Below, one piece after another: positions 6,818 to 19,957 of a stretch of 64,000 nucleotides of DNA. The notes beneath the pieces were generated by a model, which made no database searches, was not told the origin of the DNA, and saw only the letters and a list, made by a program, of their open reading frames with translations. Location of the stretch: the NCBI GenBank assembly GCA_016720425.1, contig JADKKQ010000003.1, positions 544,855-608,854 of the forward strand, written 5' to 3'. Every line of letters begins with the position of its first letter. Position 1 is the stretch's first letter. Origin of the DNA: Betaproteobacteria bacterium (lineage in GTDB: Bacteria > Pseudomonadota > Gammaproteobacteria > Burkholderiales > Casimicrobiaceae). Position numbers and translations under genes: made by a program.

Positions 6818-9274
6818 TCAATCCAGCGGCGACGCCTCCTCCCGCGGCGGGTCGTGCCAGTAGCGGCGGCGCCACGCCCGTTCGGTTCGCGGCAGCCGCG
6901 CCCCCCCGGCGGCAAAAGAGAACGTCAGCGCCCCGTCGCGGTCGGTGCGATAGCGCTGCGCGGCCCGGTACCGGGCGACGATGTCGGCCCGGGGATGCCC
7001 GAAGCGGTTGCGGTAGCCGGAGGTGAAGACCGCGACGGCGGGCGCCACCGCGGCCACGAACGCCGGCGTCGACGAGGTGCGGCTGCCGTGGTGGGGAACG
7101 ACCAGCACGTCGGCCTTGAGCGCCGCAGGGTCGCGACCGAGGAGCTGCAGTTCGCTGACCGCCTCGATGTCGCCGGTCAGCAGCACGCTGCCGTGCGCGC
7201 TGTCGACGCGCAGCACGCAGGACAGGTCGTTGGTGCGGGCTTTCGGATCGGCGTACTGCGCCGGCAGCGGGTGCAGCAGCGTGAACGTCACCGCGTCCCA
7301 GGTCCAGCGCTGGCCGGCCAGGCAGCGTCGCGCGTCGTCGCCGGCCGGCGGCAGGCGCTCGGCCACGGGGCCGTCGATTGGCAGCGACGACAGCAGCGCG
7401 GCCACCGGCACCGACTGCCGCACGCTGCGCAGCCCGCCGCTGTGGTCGCTGTCCTGGTGCGAGACGACCAGCGTGTCCAGCCGGGCGACGCCGGCCGCGC
7501 GCAGGAACGGGACCACGATCCGGCCGCCGGCATCGGCGACGTCGGTGTAGCGCGGCCCGGTGTCGTAGAGCAGCGTCCGGTGCTGCGTCTCGACGACGAC
7601 GGCGAGTCCCTGCCCGACGTCGAGGACGGTCATCCGGAACTCGCCGGCACCCGGGCGCGGCGGCACGACGACGAACAGCGGCAGCAGCCAGAGCCCGCCC
7701 AGCGCGCGGGCCGGGACGCCGCGCGGGGCCGCCAGCCAGGCGATGCCGACCACCGCGGCGGGCAGTGCCCAGGCCGGCGGTGCGTGCTGCTGCCAGACGG
7801 CGCCCGGCCACGCCGACATCGCCTCCAGCAGCCGCATCAGCAGCGCGAACAGCGCGTCGGCGGCCTGCCACAGCGCGTCGACGGGCAGGAAGACACCGGT
7901 CAGCGCCAGCGGCACGACGACGAAGGTGACCAGGGGAATGGCGACGGCGTTGGCCACCGGCGAGATCAGCGAGACCTGCTGGAACAGCGCCAGGGTCAGC
8001 GGCACCATGCCGACGGTCACCAGCCACTGCGCCTGCAGCGCCGCGCGGAATTCGCGGCCGAGGCGCGCTGCCGTCCCCGTCGCCGGGCCCGAGGCGATCC
8101 GCCCGCCGGCCCCGTACAGCAGCACGCCGACGGCACCGAACGACAGCCAGAACCCGGAGGAGAGCGTCGCCCAGGGATCCCAGGCGAGAACGGCCGCCAG
8201 CGCCCACAGCCAGACCATCGAGGCGGTGCCGGGCCGCGCCAGCCACAGGCCCGCCGCGACCACCGCGAGCATCAGCAGTGTGCGCTGCGCCGGCACCTGC
8301 GCGCCGGCGAGCAGCACGTAGGCGGCCGCGGCCCCCACGCCGGCCAGCGCCGCCAGCCGCCGCGCCGGCACCCGCGAGGTGAGCCTTGCGCTGCGCCGCG
8401 CGAGCGCGAAGGCGCCCGCCGCGGCGATCGCGGCGAACACCGTCACGTGCAGGCCGGAGATCGACACGAGGTGGGTGACGCCGGTGCGATTGAAGACCTG
8501 CCACTGCGCCTCGGTGATCGAGCGCTGGTCGCCGATGGCCAGCGCCACCAGCACGCCGGCGGTGGGCGACTCCGGCAGCGCCGCCAGCACCCGGTCGCGG
8601 ATCGCCGACCGCGCGCGCTGCACGACGTCGGCCGGCCGGCGCGCGAAGGCGTCGAGGCGGCGATTCGCGTCGTCGCGGCGCACGTAGCCGGTGGCGCGCA
8701 GGTTGTTCTCGAGCAGCCAAGCCTCGACGTCGAAGCCGTCGGGGTTGACGGTGCCGTGCGGGCGCTTCAGGCGCAGCACCAGCCGCCAGCGCTCGCCGGC
8801 GACGAGCACCGGCACCGGGTCGATCGCCCCGCCCTTCTGCCACTGCGCGTACCACGCCAGCGACAGCCGGCGCGGCACCACGGCCCCGGGCGTGACCACC
8901 GTTTCGACCGCCAGCGTGAAGCGGGCACCGCGGTCGGAGGTGTGCGGCAGGTCGTCGACGACCCCGACGACGACGACGTCCTCACCCTCCCATGCCGACG
9001 GCAGCGCATCGGACAGGCGCAGGTCGGCTCGCCACGCCGCGTAGCCGAATCCCAGGCAGCAGGCGGCGATGCCGGCGCAGAGCCGGCGCGCGGCACCGGC
9101 CGCCGGCGTCGACATCGGCGCCAACCGCCCGCCGCGAAGCGCGACCCACGCGGCGAGCAGACCCGCGGCGACGAGGAACGCGGGCCGGGGCGGCAGCGAC
9201 GCCTGCAGCTGCAGCACGCCGACCCCGGCCGCGAACCCGAGCAGCAGCAGCGGCAGAGGGGAGGAGCGGTACAT
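6818..9274 (-). CDS. comEC: DNA internalisation protein ComEC/Rec2
   Basis: An 818-residue inner-membrane competence channel that carries single-stranded DNA into the cytoplasm. Order of parts: N-terminal membrane helices and a DUF4131/OB-like region (about 1-200), the competence core with many helices (about 220-500, including HLVSISGLHVTVFAAIAA), and a C-terminal metallo-beta-lactamase-like domain (about 540-780) that keeps the metal motif SHQDSDHSGG. The length is normal for Gram-negative ComEC. Together with recA and a pilin operon in the same window it supports natural transformability. The upstream gene is divergent; the 202-bp gap holds the start regions of both genes. Confidence 0.93.
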   Translation of the reverse strand: MYRSSPLPLLLLGFAAGVGVLQLQASLPPRPAFLVAAGLLAAWVALRGGRLAPMSTPAAGAARRLCAGIAACCLGFGYAAWRADLRLSDALPSAWEGEDVVVVGVVDDLPHTSDRGARFTLAVETVVTPGAVVPRRLSLAWYAQWQKGGAIDPVPVLVAGERWRLVLRLKRPHGTVNPDGFDVEAWLLENNLRATGYVRRDDANRRLDAFARRPADVVQRARSAIRDRVLAALPESPTAGVLVALAIGDQRSITEAQWQVFNRTGVTHLVSISGLHVTVFAAIAAAGAFALARRSARLTSRVPARRLAALAGVGAAAAYVLLAGAQVPAQRTLLMLAVVAAGLWLARPGTASMVWLWALAAVLAWDPWATLSSGFWLSFGAVGVLLYGAGGRIASGPATGTAARLGREFRAALQAQWLVTVGMVPLTLALFQQVSLISPVANAVAIPLVTFVVVPLALTGVFLPVDALWQAADALFALLMRLLEAMSAWPGAVWQQHAPPAWALPAAVVGIAWLAAPRGVPARALGGLWLLPLFVVVPPRPGAGEFRMTVLDVGQGLAVVVETQHRTLLYDTGPRYTDVADAGGRIVVPFLRAAGVARLDTLVVSHQDSDHSGGLRSVRQSVPVAALLSSLPIDGPVAERLPPAGDDARRCLAGQRWTWDAVTFTLLHPLPAQYADPKARTNDLSCVLRVDSAHGSVLLTGDIEAVSELQLLGRDPAALKADVLVVPHHGSRTSSTPAFVAAVAPAVAVFTSGYRNRFGHPRADIVARYRAAQRYRTDRDGALTFSFAAGGARLPRTERAWRRRYWHDPPREEASPLD

Positions 9275-9476
9275 GGCGGCACGACGGCACGAAAGGCACC
9301 ATCAGACCTGCCGCACGGCGATTGCGCCATCGTCCGGCCGGACGACCCGCGGGCCGAAACGGCCCCGCGACGGCGCGCCCTCGGCTAACATGGCGGCCTC
9401 CGCTGCCGGGGCCGCCGCCGTCCGGCGCGCGCCCGCGACCAAGCCCCCGACCCCCTCCCGAGCGAGAGCCCCGCCC

Positions 9477-12400
9477 ATGAACGATCAAGGCTACCTGCGT
9501 CAACCCACGCTGGCGGGCGACACCCTGGTCTTCGTCTGCGACGACGACCTGTGGAGCGTGTCGGCCGACGGCGGCACCGCCCGGCGCCTGACCGCGGGGC
9601 TGGGCGAGCCTTCGACCCCCTGCCTGTCGCCGGACGGCCGCTGGATCGCCTACGTCGGTCGCGACGAACAGCACCCCGAGGTCTACGTGATGCCGGCGGA
9701 AGGCGGCCCGGCGCGACGGCTGACGTTCCTCGGCCCGGACGTGATGGTGCGCGGCTGGACGCGCGACGGCCACATCCTCTTCGTCACCACGCAGGGGCAG
9801 CCGTTCTTCCGCAACTACCGTGCGCACACGATCGACCCCGCGGGCGGGCTGCCGCGACGGCTGCCGCTGGGGCAGGTCAACCACCTCGCCTTCGGCCCCG
9901 GTGACGCCTGCGTGATCGGCCGCAACACCGCCGATCCGGCGCGCTGGAAGCGCTATCGCGGCGGCACCGCAGGTCACCTGTGGGTCGACGCCCGGGGCGA
10001 CGGCCAGTTCCGCCGGATGACCGAGCTGGCCGGCAACATCACCTGCCCGATGTGGATCGGCGAACGGATCTTCTTCCTCTCCGACGGCGAGGGCGTCGGC
10101 AACGTCTACTCGTGCCTCCCCGACGGCTCGGCGCTGCGGCGCCACACCGATCACGACGACTACTACGCGCGCCACGCGCAGTCCGACGGCGAGCGCATCG
10201 TGTACCAGTGCGGCGCGCGCCTCTGGTGCCTCGATCCGCGGAGCGGAACGACGCGGCCGCTGGACATCCGCACGCCGGGCCATCGCACGCAGGCCGCACG
10301 ACGGTTCGTCGCCGCCGCCGACTACCTGCAGGGTTTCAACCTGCACCCTGCCGGGCACAGTCTCGCCGTGGAGGTGCGCGGCAAGCCGTTCACGTTCGGC
10401 CTGTGGGAGGGTGCGGTCCGCCAATGGGGCGCCGACGACGGACGGCGCCGGCACGGCCAGTGGCTGGCGGACGGCCGGACGTTCATCGCCGGCTGCGACG
10501 CGTCGGGCGAGGATCGACTGGAGGTGCTGCGCGACGGAACGACGACGACGCTGCCCTGGGACACCGGACGCATCGTCGCGATGACGGCCGCGCCGCGCGG
10601 TGCGCGGGTCGCGATCGCCAATCACCGCAACGAAGTGCTGGTGGGCGACGTCGACACCGGCGAACTGCACGTCGCCGACCGCAGCGACCACGGGCGCAGC
10701 GAGAGCCTCGCGTGGTCGCCGGACGGCGCCTGGCTCGCCTACCCGTCGTGGACCAGCGCCCGCCACGTCGCGATCAAGCTGCACGAGATCGCCACCCGCA
10801 CGTCGACGCTGGTGACGCAGCCGGACTTCCGCGACTACAGTCCGGCCTTCGATCCTGCGGGCAAGTACCTCTACTTCCTGTCGGTGCGCACCTTCGACCC
10901 GGTCTACGACAGCGTGCAGTTCGAGCTGTCGTTTCCGCGCGCGGCGCGACCCTACCTGGTCGCGCTGCAGGCCGACGGCGCGCCGCCCTTCGAGCCGCTG
11001 CCGCGCGCCTTCGGCCCCCCGGACACCCGCGGTGCGGCATCCGATGCGCGCCGCGCGGACGACCCGAAGCCGGTGGCCGCGACCCGGGTGGACCTCGACG
11101 GCATCGCCGCGCGCGTGGCCCCCTTCCCGGTCCCGGAAAGCCGCTACGGGCAGATCGCCGGGGTGGTCGGCGGCAAGGTGCTGTGGACGCACCAGACGGT
11201 GGTCGGCGCGCACGGCCGGGGCGGACACAAGGAGGAAGCGGGTCGGCTCGAACTCTTCGACTTCGCCACGCTGCGCGCCGAGACGATGCTGGAGCGCGTC
11301 GATCAGTTCGCGGTGAATGCCGACGGCACCGCGCTGGTCGCGCGGGACGGCAAGAAGCTGCGCGCCATCGCCGCCGACCGCAAGCCCGAGGAAGGCGGCG
11401 GCGAGACGCCGTCGCGCAAGTCCGGCTGGATCGATCTCGGCCGGATCCGCGCGTCGGTGACCCCGCGCAACGAATGGCGGCAGATGCTGCGCGAAGTCTG
11501 GCGGCTGCAGCGCGATCACTTCTGGACCGCGGACCTGTCCGGCGTCGACTGGAACGCGGTCTACGCGCTGTACGCGCCGCTGCTCGAACGGGTGGCCACG
11601 CGCGGCGAGCTCTCCGATCTCATCTGGGAAATGCAGGGCGAGCTCGGCACCTCGCACGCCTACGAGATGGGCGGCGACTACCGCAAGCCCCCCGCGCTCC
11701 TGCTGGGGCACCTCGGTGCCGAGCTGGCGCCGGCGGCGGATGGCGACAGCTACACCATCGCCCGCATCGTCTGCGGCGACGCGTGGGAAGCGGGCGCCGA
11801 TTCGCCGCTGAACGCCATCGGCGTGCAGGCGCGCGCGGGCGAACGCATCGTGGCGGTCAACGGCCAGCCGGTCTCGCGCACGGTGCCGCCGCAGGCGCTG
11901 CTCGTGCACCAGGCAGGCGCCAAGGTCGAGTTGACGCTGGCGAGCGACCAGGACGGCGGCACCGTCACCCGCACGGTGCTCGTCCACACGCTCGCCGACG
12001 AAGTCCCCGCGCTCTACCGCGAGTGGGTCGAGCGCAACCGGTCGTGGGTGCACGAAGAGTCGCAGGGCCGCGTCGGCTACCTGCACCTGCCCGACATGCA
12101 GGCGGCGGGCTTCGCCGAATTCCATCGCTATTTCGCCGGCGAGTCCGACCGCGAGGCGCTGATCGTCGACCTGCGCTACAACCGCGGCGGCCACGTCTCG
12201 CAGCTGCTGCTGGAGAAGTTCGCGCGCAAGCGCATCGCCTACGGCACCGCACGCTGGATGCGGCCGTCGCCGTATCCCGACGAGGCGCCGCTGGGACCGG
12301 TCGTGGCGCTGACCAACGAGCACGCGGGCTCCGACGGCGACATCTTCTCGCACAACTTCAAGCAGATGCAGATCGGCCCGCTGGTGGGCACGCGGACCTG

Positions 12401-12695
12401 GGGCGGCGTCGTCGGCATCTGGCCGCGGCACGCGCTGGCGGACGGCTCGTCGACCACGCAGCCGGAGTTCTCGTTCTGGTTCAGCGACGTCGGCTTCGGC
12501 GTGGAAAACTACGGCACCGACCCGCAGGTCGAGGTCGACAACGCGCCGCAGGACGCCGTCGCCGGATGCGACCGGCAGCTGGAGAAAGCGCTCTCCGTCG
12601 CACTGGAAGAGATCGCGAAGGCCCGCCCCGGGGTGCCCGATTTCGGACCGCGGCCGCAGCTCGCGCGCGGGCCGTTGCCGCCGCGCAAGGCGTAG
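9477..12695 (+). CDS. Tricorn-type protease (S41 family)
   Basis: A 1072-residue protein. Residues about 1-650 form beta-propeller blades (repeated SPDGRWIAYVGRDEQ and LAWSPDGAWLAYPSW motifs). They are followed by a C1 helical domain, a PDZ-like segment (GIGVQ-type loop; here AIGVQARAGERIVAVNGQPV, about 780) and the S41 catalytic core (about 840-1040). The core has VDLRYNRGGHVSQ and the nucleophile region NEHAGSDGDIFSH, where the Ser in AGSDGD is the expected catalytic residue. Tricorn trims peptides made by other proteases in the cytoplasm; no signal peptide is seen here, which agrees. The ATG at 9477 is used because homology starts immediately (MNDQGYLRQPTLAGDTLVFV). Confidence 0.9.
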   Translation: MNDQGYLRQPTLAGDTLVFVCDDDLWSVSADGGTARRLTAGLGEPSTPCLSPDGRWIAYVGRDEQHPEVYVMPAEGGPARRLTFLGPDVMVRGWTRDGHILFVTTQGQPFFRNYRAHTIDPAGGLPRRLPLGQVNHLAFGPGDACVIGRNTADPARWKRYRGGTAGHLWVDARGDGQFRRMTELAGNITCPMWIGERIFFLSDGEGVGNVYSCLPDGSALRRHTDHDDYYARHAQSDGERIVYQCGARLWCLDPRSGTTRPLDIRTPGHRTQAARRFVAAADYLQGFNLHPAGHSLAVEVRGKPFTFGLWEGAVRQWGADDGRRRHGQWLADGRTFIAGCDASGEDRLEVLRDGTTTTLPWDTGRIVAMTAAPRGARVAIANHRNEVLVGDVDTGELHVADRSDHGRSESLAWSPDGAWLAYPSWTSARHVAIKLHEIATRTSTLVTQPDFRDYSPAFDPAGKYLYFLSVRTFDPVYDSVQFELSFPRAARPYLVALQADGAPPFEPLPRAFGPPDTRGAASDARRADDPKPVAATRVDLDGIAARVAPFPVPESRYGQIAGVVGGKVLWTHQTVVGAHGRGGHKEEAGRLELFDFATLRAETMLERVDQFAVNADGTALVARDGKKLRAIAADRKPEEGGGETPSRKSGWIDLGRIRASVTPRNEWRQMLREVWRLQRDHFWTADLSGVDWNAVYALYAPLLERVATRGELSDLIWEMQGELGTSHAYEMGGDYRKPPALLLGHLGAELAPAADGDSYTIARIVCGDAWEAGADSPLNAIGVQARAGERIVAVNGQPVSRTVPPQALLVHQAGAKVELTLASDQDGGTVTRTVLVHTLADEVPALYREWVERNRSWVHEESQGRVGYLHLPDMQAAGFAEFHRYFAGESDREALIVDLRYNRGGHVSQLLLEKFARKRIAYGTARWMRPSPYPDEAPLGPVVALTNEHAGSDGDIFSHNFKQMQIGPLVGTRTWGGVVGIWPRHALADGSSTTQPEFSFWFSDVGFGVENYGTDPQVEVDNAPQDAVAGCDRQLEKALSVALEEIAKARPGVPDFGPRPQLARGPLPPRKA

Positions 12696-12735
12696 CCGGC
12701 CTGCGGCCCGTCGGTGTGCGGTTCGCGGCTCCGGA

Positions 12736-15357
<2,622 letters not shown>

Positions 15358-15437
15358 GGCGGTCGCGGGTCCGGTCGGGCACGCGCGAGTCGGAAGCGTC
15401 TCGCGTCGCACGGTTCGCACTTCGGGGAAAACCCGTG

Positions 15438-15467
15438 ATTTTACGCGGACTCGCGCAGCCGCGCCAA
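15438..15467 (-). promoter_or_regulatory. Likely sigma70 promoter of alaS
   Basis: On the minus strand TTGGCG (15467-15462), an 18-base spacer and TAAAAT (15443-15438) form a plausible -35/-10 pair about 80 bases before the alaS start. Confidence 0.45.
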
Positions 15468-15495
15468 ACCGCCCGCGGTCGCGCCGGCGGCCGGG

Positions 15496-15969
15496 TCAGC
15501 GCCCGGGGACGAAGCGTCGGACGGCCGCCGGAAGCTGCGCCAGCAGCGCCTCCGCGACGACGCCCCAATCGATGCCGTCGAGCAGGTTCTTGACGGTCAG
15601 GCCGAGGTCGGTGTCGCCCTCGACCTGCAGCCGGCGGGCGAAGAACAGCGTGTCCGGGTCCTCTTCGCGCAGGCCCAGCGCGATGAAGTCGCGCACGGTG
15701 GCGGTGATCGACAGGTCGGGTGCGAACGGCGGCGCGGCGGGGCGGAATCCCGACGGCGTGCTCTCGAAATGCACGGTGAGCCCGAGGTCGCGGGCGCAAA
15801 GCGCGAATCGCCGTCCGACCAGCGGCCCGAGCGCGTCGCGGGGAACGATCCGCCCGGTGCCGAAATCGAGCGCGCGGGACAGCGCCCAGGCAGCCGGCCA
15901 CATCGGCAACCGCGAGACCACCGCCGCCACCGGGGCCGGAAAGGTGAACGGCGGCAGCTTCGGTCGCAT
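15496..15969 (-). CDS. ubiT: Ubiquinone biosynthesis accessory factor UbiT (SCP2 domain)
   Basis: A 157-residue protein with an SCP2 sterol-carrier-like lipid-binding fold (LSITATVRDFIALGLREEDP, then FARRLQVEGDTDLGLTVKNLLD). In E. coli UbiT is needed with UbiU and UbiV to make ubiquinone without oxygen, probably by presenting the prenylated intermediate. It is the third gene of a compact ubiU-ubiV-ubiT run, eight bases after ubiV, which makes this assignment firm even though the domain alone is common. Confidence 0.9.
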   Translation of the reverse strand: MRPKLPPFTFPAPVAAVVSRLPMWPAAWALSRALDFGTGRIVPRDALGPLVGRRFALCARDLGLTVHFESTPSGFRPAAPPFAPDLSITATVRDFIALGLREEDPDTLFFARRLQVEGDTDLGLTVKNLLDGIDWGVVAEALLAQLPAAVRRFVPGR

Positions 15970-15977
15970 CGGCGCCC

Positions 15978-16940
15978 TCACCCGCCGGCCGCGACCAGCT
16001 CGGCGCCCGGCCGGCCGTGCCAGAAGCCGTTGCACGGCGGACCCGGCAACAGCGCCTGCGTCTGCGCCGCTGCGTCCGCCGCAGCGACGCGGCGCTCCAG
16101 CACCGCGCGGAACAGCGCCAGCACGGCGCCGGTCCCTTCGCCCTGCGGGCTCACCCGGACGATGTCGACGCCGGCGGCGGCGAGCAGCGGCAACTCGGCG
16201 ACCAGCGTGCAGACGGCGGCCGATTGCGTCTCGATGCCGTTGAGATTGAGGAACGGCACCCCCTCGCGCGTGCGCAGCGGCAGGCCGTCGGCCAGACCGA
16301 GGCAGCGGTATTCGCACTGGTCCTTCTGCAGGCCGTAGTGGCGGGCGGTGAAGCAGCGGGCCGAGTACGCGAGCGGCAGCCGGCCCCAGGCCTGCACCTC
16401 GGTCTCGATCCCGGCAGGCGCCGCGGCGCGCAGGGCGGCCAGCGTCGCGCCGGCGAGCTCGGGCGGGCTCACCCAGCGCATCGCGCCGTCGCCGGCGAGC
16501 AGCGCCAGCGCCTGCGGGCCGAACACGTTGAGCGTCGAGCCGGCGACGAAGCCCTCCTGGGGGCGGCGCTCGGCCAGCAGGCGCACCGCGCCCATGTCGT
16601 TGGCTTCGACGCGAAAGCGCGCCTGTTCGACGATCCGGCGCGTGAGCCGCAGGTCGGCCTCGGCCTCGATCAGCGGCAGCGTCGAGAGCACGACCTCGAT
16701 GCCGCGGGCGGCGAGCAGGTCGGCGATCTCCAGCCAGTCGGCGAGGCGCAGCTCGTGCCGGCGGGCGCACACCGCCTCGCCCAGGTAGACGATGTCCACC
16801 GGCGCCTCGGCGACCTCGGCGTAGAAGTCGAGCACCGCCTGCCGCGGCCAGTAATAGCGCAGCGGCCCCAGCGAGATCTTCATCGTCGGCGGCGTCGTGC
16901 CGGAGGTCGCCGCGCTGGCGCGGGGCAGGCGGTCGTCCAT
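15978..16940 (-). CDS. ubiV: Oxygen-independent ubiquinone hydroxylation protein UbiV (U32 peptidase family)
   Basis: A 320-residue U32-family protein. The family core starts at MKISLGPLRYYWPRQ. The four cysteines that hold the 4Fe-4S cluster in known UbiV are visible: one in EAVCARR and three in the segment CFTARHYGLQKDQCEYRC. With UbiU it forms the hydroxylase that works without O2. Two starts are possible: ATG at 16940, preceded by GAGAGG, or the internal ATG at 16883 that fits family N-termini better but has no ribosome site. It begins 16 bp after the ubiU stop. Confidence 0.92.
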   Translation of the reverse strand: MDDRLPRASAATSGTTPPTMKISLGPLRYYWPRQAVLDFYAEVAEAPVDIVYLGEAVCARRHELRLADWLEIADLLAARGIEVVLSTLPLIEAEADLRLTRRIVEQARFRVEANDMGAVRLLAERRPQEGFVAGSTLNVFGPQALALLAGDGAMRWVSPPELAGATLAALRAAAPAGIETEVQAWGRLPLAYSARCFTARHYGLQKDQCEYRCLGLADGLPLRTREGVPFLNLNGIETQSAAVCTLVAELPLLAAAGVDIVRVSPQGEGTGAVLALFRAVLERRVAAADAAAQTQALLPGPPCNGFWHGRPGAELVAAGG

Positions 16941-16955
16941 CGTCCGCTCAGCCTC

Positions 16956-17969
16956 TCAGCGCCAGGGGCGCGAGTAGGCGCCCAGCGTCTGCGTCTGCCC
17001 CTCGGCCAGCCGATTGAGCTCGGCGTGCCACGCGGGATCGACGGTGAAGGACGACGGCGCCGCGCTGCAGCGATCGATCGCCGCGCGCCAGACGCGCGTC
17101 ACCTGCGCCACGTAGGCGGGGCTGCGCTGCCGCCCCTCGATCTTGATCGCCCGCACGCCGGCGGCGATCAGCGCCGGCAGCAGGTCCAGCGTGTTGAGGC
17201 TGGTCGGCTCCTCGAGCGCATAGTAGGTCGAGCCCTCGACGTCGAAGCGGCCCTTGCACAGCGTCGGGTAGCCGGGACGCTCGGCACCGGTGAATTCGTC
17301 GATCAGGAAGCCGTTGAGGCGGGTGCGCATGCCGTCGGGCAGCGGCTCCCAGCGCACCGCCTTGGCCGGCGAGCACACGCCCTGGCAGTTGGGCGACGAC
17401 CCGGTCGCGTACGCCGACAGCGCGCAGCGGCCCTCGACCATCACGCACAGGCTGCCGTAGCCGAACACCTCGATCTCGACGTCGGTGTGCGCGATCGTGT
17501 GCTCGACCTGCGCCAGCGACAAGACGCGCGGCAGCACCGCGCGCCGGATGCCGAAGCGCTCGCGGTAATAGTTGATCGCCTCGTAGTTGGTCGCCGAGGC
17601 CTGGACGGAGAGGTGCAGCCGCAGCGAAGGATGCGTGCGCGCGGCATACGCCAGCAGTCCCACGTCGGCGCAGATGATCGCATCGACGCCCTGCGCCGCC
17701 GCGCGATCGACCGCCCGGGTCCAGCGCGGCCAGCCCTCCGGCGACGGGAAGGTGTTGAGCGCGACCAGCACGCGGCAGTCGCGACGATGCGCGTAGGCGA
17801 CGCCGGCCGCCAGCGCCGCGTCGTCGAAGTTGAGGCCGGCGAAGGCCCGCGCATTGGTCTCGTCGCGAAAGCCGACGTAGACGCAATCGGCGCCGTGGTC
17901 GACGGCTGCCTTCAGCGCCGGCAGCCCGCCCGCGGGGCAGACGAGTTCGGGAGGTGACGGGAGGGGCAA
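16956..17969 (-). CDS. ubiU: Oxygen-independent ubiquinone hydroxylation protein UbiU (U32 peptidase family)
   Basis: A 337-residue U32 protein beginning near ELVCPAGGLPALKAAVDHGA, with the cluster-binding cysteines in GSLCVMVEGRC and NCQGVCSPAK plus a further Cys in TLCKGRFDVEG. It is the partner of UbiV in anaerobic ubiquinone synthesis. The start is a TTG at 17969, the only start-like codon before the conserved N-terminus; no good ribosome site is seen, so expression may be weak or the true start unusual. The 146-bp gap to recX (17970-18115) holds no gene I can recognise. Confidence 0.92.
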   Translation of the reverse strand: MPLPSPPELVCPAGGLPALKAAVDHGADCVYVGFRDETNARAFAGLNFDDAALAAGVAYAHRRDCRVLVALNTFPSPEGWPRWTRAVDRAAAQGVDAIICADVGLLAYAARTHPSLRLHLSVQASATNYEAINYYRERFGIRRAVLPRVLSLAQVEHTIAHTDVEIEVFGYGSLCVMVEGRCALSAYATGSSPNCQGVCSPAKAVRWEPLPDGMRTRLNGFLIDEFTGAERPGYPTLCKGRFDVEGSTYYALEEPTSLNTLDLLPALIAAGVRAIKIEGRQRSPAYVAQVTRVWRAAIDRCSAAPSSFTVDPAWHAELNRLAEGQTQTLGAYSRPWR

Positions 17970-18115
17970 GTTGGCGGACCGGGACGACCCGCGAGTGCAG
18001 CCGCAGGCCAGTCGATCATGCTAGCGGCACGGCCGGCCGCAGGCCTTGATGGGAGTCAAGGAAGCCTGCGCGCGGGGCCGCCGGCAAGGGCTGCGGCCGC
18101 GGCGCAGGGGTGGGG

Positions 18116-18622
18116 TCAGCCGGCGCCGTCGTCGCTGCCGCCCGCCTCGTCGGCGCTCGGCGGATCGCGCAGCAGACGGAAGATCGCGGACAGCGCGAAC
18201 CCGCGGCTTTGCAGGAAGCGGACCTGCCGCGCCTTCTCGCGATCGTCGGCGGGTGCGCGCCCGAAGCGCCGCCGCCACAGCGCGGCCAGCGCGGTGGCGT
18301 CGTCGATCGGGCTGTCGGCCAGCGCGGCCCGGGCCGCGTCGGCGGTGACGCCCTTCTGCTTCAGCGTGTCGGCGATCGCGCGCTGCGCATAGGCACCCTG
18401 CTTCTGGCGGACGACGGCGTGGGCGAAGCGCGCGTCGGACAGGAAGCCCAGCGCCGCCAGCTCGTCGAGCAGCGCCTCGGTCGCCTCGCGGTCGGCACCG
18501 GTGGCGAGCAGCCGCTCGCGCAGTTCGGCGCGCGAGTGTTCGCGGCGCGCCAAGAGGCCGATCGCCCGCGCCTTCAGCGTCTTGGGCGGTCGGGCGGCCC
18601 GGGGCGGACGCGGGTTCGACAT
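18116..18622 (-). CDS. recX: Regulatory protein RecX
   Basis: A 168-residue all-helical inhibitor/modulator of RecA filaments. It has the typical tandem three-helix repeats: KARAIGLLARREHSRAELRE, then FLSDARFAHAVVRQKQGAYA and a C-terminal VRFLQSRGFALSAIFRLL. It lies directly downstream of recA on the same strand (82 bp gap), the usual arrangement. Confidence 0.93.
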   Translation of the reverse strand: MSNPRPPRAARPPKTLKARAIGLLARREHSRAELRERLLATGADREATEALLDELAALGFLSDARFAHAVVRQKQGAYAQRAIADTLKQKGVTADAARAALADSPIDDATALAALWRRRFGRAPADDREKARQVRFLQSRGFALSAIFRLLRDPPSADEAGGSDDGAG

Positions 18623-18704
18623 CAGCCGCGCGACCGCCGCGACCGCGCACCGGCACGGCGACCGCCACCGGCGCCGCGGGCTGCGGTCGGGGCCGACGCG
18701 CCGG

Positions 18705-19742
<1,038 letters not shown>

Positions 19743-19862
19743 CGTGGATCCCGGAAAAAGGGGGTTGGCACAGGTACATCGGGGTGGACAAGGCCGCGTC
19801 GTGCGCCTGGCAGGCCGTTCGGACCGCCCTTGTTACCCTTCAATGCGACCGATTATGGCATA

Positions 19863-19874
19863 GAACGATCGTTC
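19863..19874. promoter_or_regulatory. Perfect palindrome GAACGATCGTTC upstream of recA
   Basis: A 12-bp perfect inverted repeat lies about 120 bp before the recA start, next to a -10-like CATAAT on the minus strand. The GAAC-N4-GTTC pattern is the LexA box known from Firmicutes and Actinobacteria. The usual proteobacterial CTGT-N8-ACAG box is not seen in this gap. A LexA or other repressor site is an inference. Confidence 0.35.
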
Positions 19875-19957
19875 GACGCCAGCCCCCGAACGGCCTAATC
19901 CAACGGTGCCGACGGACGCTCGCCGGACGGCCTCCCGGGGGCCTCGCCTCGCCGCGA

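Noticed and set aside
5513..9388. A 1291-codon plus-strand frame opposite the TRAP gene and comEC
   Set aside because: Composition typical of an antisense shadow; it spans two real genes and their gap without a recognisable domain.
19743..19957. Canonical CTGT-N8-ACAG SOS box before recA
   Set aside because: I searched the gap by eye on both strands and found no good match.
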